Origin: Caecitellus pseudoparvulus
Taxonomy: Eukaryota; Bigyra: Bicosoecida
Direction of reading: 5' to 3'
Length of the DNA: 28,052 nucleotides
Assembly (NCBI GenBank): GCA_965644315.1
Contig: CBFFRQ010000177.1
Location: forward strand, 1 to 28,052
The notes beneath the pieces are model-generated. The model worked only from the letters and a program-made list of their open reading frames with translations. It did no database searches and had not been told where the DNA came from. Below, in pieces: positions 27,054 through 28,052 of this stretch; the first letter of the stretch is position 1; every line of letters begins with the position of its first letter. A program made the position numbers and the translations under genes.

Positions 27054-28052
27054 ATGGCAACTTGTGATGATCCGGAAAATCTCACAGCCCAGTGGGAAGC
27101 CGCCTGTGAAGAGGAGGATGCAGATCGGCTGTGGCACATCTTGCTACAAGCAAGCGCTCAGACTGCCACTTTGGCCGAGGCACTGGCGAGTTCAAACACA
27201 ACAGCTGGGTTTCACGTTGCGTGTCGAAAGGGCCATTTGGAGTTGATGTGTGGGTTACTGACTCAAACAGGTGGCCTGGAGGTGGATGTGAACGGGACAG
27301 ATGGCAGGTGGCCTGAGGCCGCCTTCCGATTGGCATGCGAGAATGGCCATACACACATTGTGCGTGAGCTGCTCGGCCTGACTGGGGTGCGGGCAGTGGA
27401 TGTGCACGTGGCGGATGGGGCTGGACCTGAAGCCGCCTTCCGAGAGGCATGCGCCAATGGCCACACAGACATCGTGCGTGAGCTGCTGGCCCTGACTGGG
27501 GCGCGGGAAGTGGATGTGCATGCAGCGGAGAAAATTTCAGTTGGGTGTCCCCGTACACGTACTTGCCCTGAGGCCGCCTTCAGAGGCGCATGCGCCAATG
27601 GCCACACAGACATCGTGCGTGAGCTGCTCGCCCTGACTGGGGCGCGGGCAGTGGATGTGCACGCGGCGGATGTGTGGGAGCCTGAGGCCGCCTTCCGGTG
27701 GGCATGCTGTAATGGTCACATGGACATCGTTCGTGAGCTGCTGGCTCTCACTGGGGCACAGGAAGTGGATGTGCACGCGGCAGATCGGCGTGGACCTGAG
27801 GCTGCCTTCCGACATGCATGCGCCAAGGGCCACACACACATCGTGCGTGAGCTGCTGGCCCTCTCTGGGGCGCGGGCAGTGGATGTGCACGCGGCGGACG
27901 TGCTTGGACCTGAGGCCGCCTTCCGACGGGCATGCGCCAAGGGTCACACAGACATCGTGCGTGAGCTGCTGGGTCTCACTGGAGCGCGGGCAGTGGATGT
28001 ACACGCGGCGGACGTGCTTGGACCTGAGGCCGCGTTTCGAGAGGCATGCGCC
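27054..28052 (+). CDS. Ankyrin-like repeat protein 3 (partial, runs off the window)
   Basis: 333 codons from the ATG at 27054 with no stop before the end of the window. The cap (MATCDDPENLTAQWEAACEE) aligns with genes 1 and 2. After one divergent unit come nearly uniform 38-aa repeats with the core PEAAFRRACAKGHTDIVREL and a loop LTGARAVDVHAAD. One unit near 27530-27565 carries a longer, different loop (EKISVGCPRTRTC). Adjacent repeats are also very similar at the DNA level (gacatcgtgcgtgagctgct recurs), which suggests recent tandem expansion or gene conversion. It is likely a protein-binding scaffold of unknown partner. The true length cannot be given. Confidence 0.85.
   Translation, partial: MATCDDPENLTAQWEAACEEEDADRLWHILLQASAQTATLAEALASSNTTAGFHVACRKGHLELMCGLLTQTGGLEVDVNGTDGRWPEAAFRLACENGHTHIVRELLGLTGVRAVDVHVADGAGPEAAFREACANGHTDIVRELLALTGAREVDVHAAEKISVGCPRTRTCPEAAFRGACANGHTDIVRELLALTGARAVDVHAADVWEPEAAFRWACCNGHMDIVRELLALTGAQEVDVHAADRRGPEAAFRHACAKGHTHIVRELLALSGARAVDVHAADVLGPEAAFRRACAKGHTDIVRELLGLTGARAVDVHAADVLGPEAAFREACA

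Noticed and set aside
27082-28004. Long minus-strand frames opposite ankyrin-like gene 3
   Set aside because: They are shadows of the regular GC-rich repeat. The plus frame is open for the whole length, has a conserved ATG cap and encodes recognisable repeats.

Overview
This window is the left end of a eukaryotic chromosome. It opens with about 826 bp of perfect CCCTAA telomeric repeat (G-strand TTAGGG) and runs inward through a subtelomere. The DNA is GC-rich. One gene carries a good GT-AG spliceosomal intron. The rest is retrotransposons, a Crinkler/RHS-type P-loop NTPase-nuclease gene and a family of long ankyrin-like repeat proteins. This suggests a unicellular protist or alga, but I cannot name the lineage from sequence alone.

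Region 1 (1-12387) is a stack of telomere-associated non-LTR retrotransposons. From tip to centromere it reads: terminal telomere; a complete but frameshifted element A (ORF1, then APE endonuclease plus reverse transcriptase); 774 bp of perfect interstitial telomere; a 170-bp 5'-truncated element end; a 25-bp truncated end; element B, which has an intact ORF1 but no reverse transcriptase; and a last 36 bp of telomeric repeat. Every unit has its 3' end facing the centromere and joined to telomeric repeat. This is the polarity expected if reverse transcription is primed from the telomeric G-strand 3' end, as for HeT-A/TART in Drosophila. ORF1 appears to contain a papain-fold (Josephin-like) cysteine protease, and ORF1 and ORF2 may once have been one polyprotein.

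Region 2 (12388-16890) holds one minus-strand gene, reconstructed here as two exons encoding 1135 aa. It has a presequence-like N-terminus, a charged coiled-coil segment, a P-loop NTPase with Walker A and B motifs, and a C-terminal restriction-endonuclease-fold candidate. This is the layout of the Crinkler/RHS effector superfamily.

Region 3 (16891-24193) is a minus-strand ankyrin-like gene split exactly between two codons by a complete 5977-bp tyrosine-recombinase retrotransposon (Ngaro/PAT type). That element has gag, RT-RNase H and YR frames in order and perfect split direct repeats in the order A1-ORFs-B1-A2-B2.

Region 4 (24194-28052) contains two more ankyrin-like paralogues on the plus strand. 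The first is complete and the second runs off the window. About 1.2 kb of mostly uninterpreted DNA separates them. All three ankyrin-like genes share the same N-terminal cap and a 38-aa repeat unit, longer than the canonical 33.
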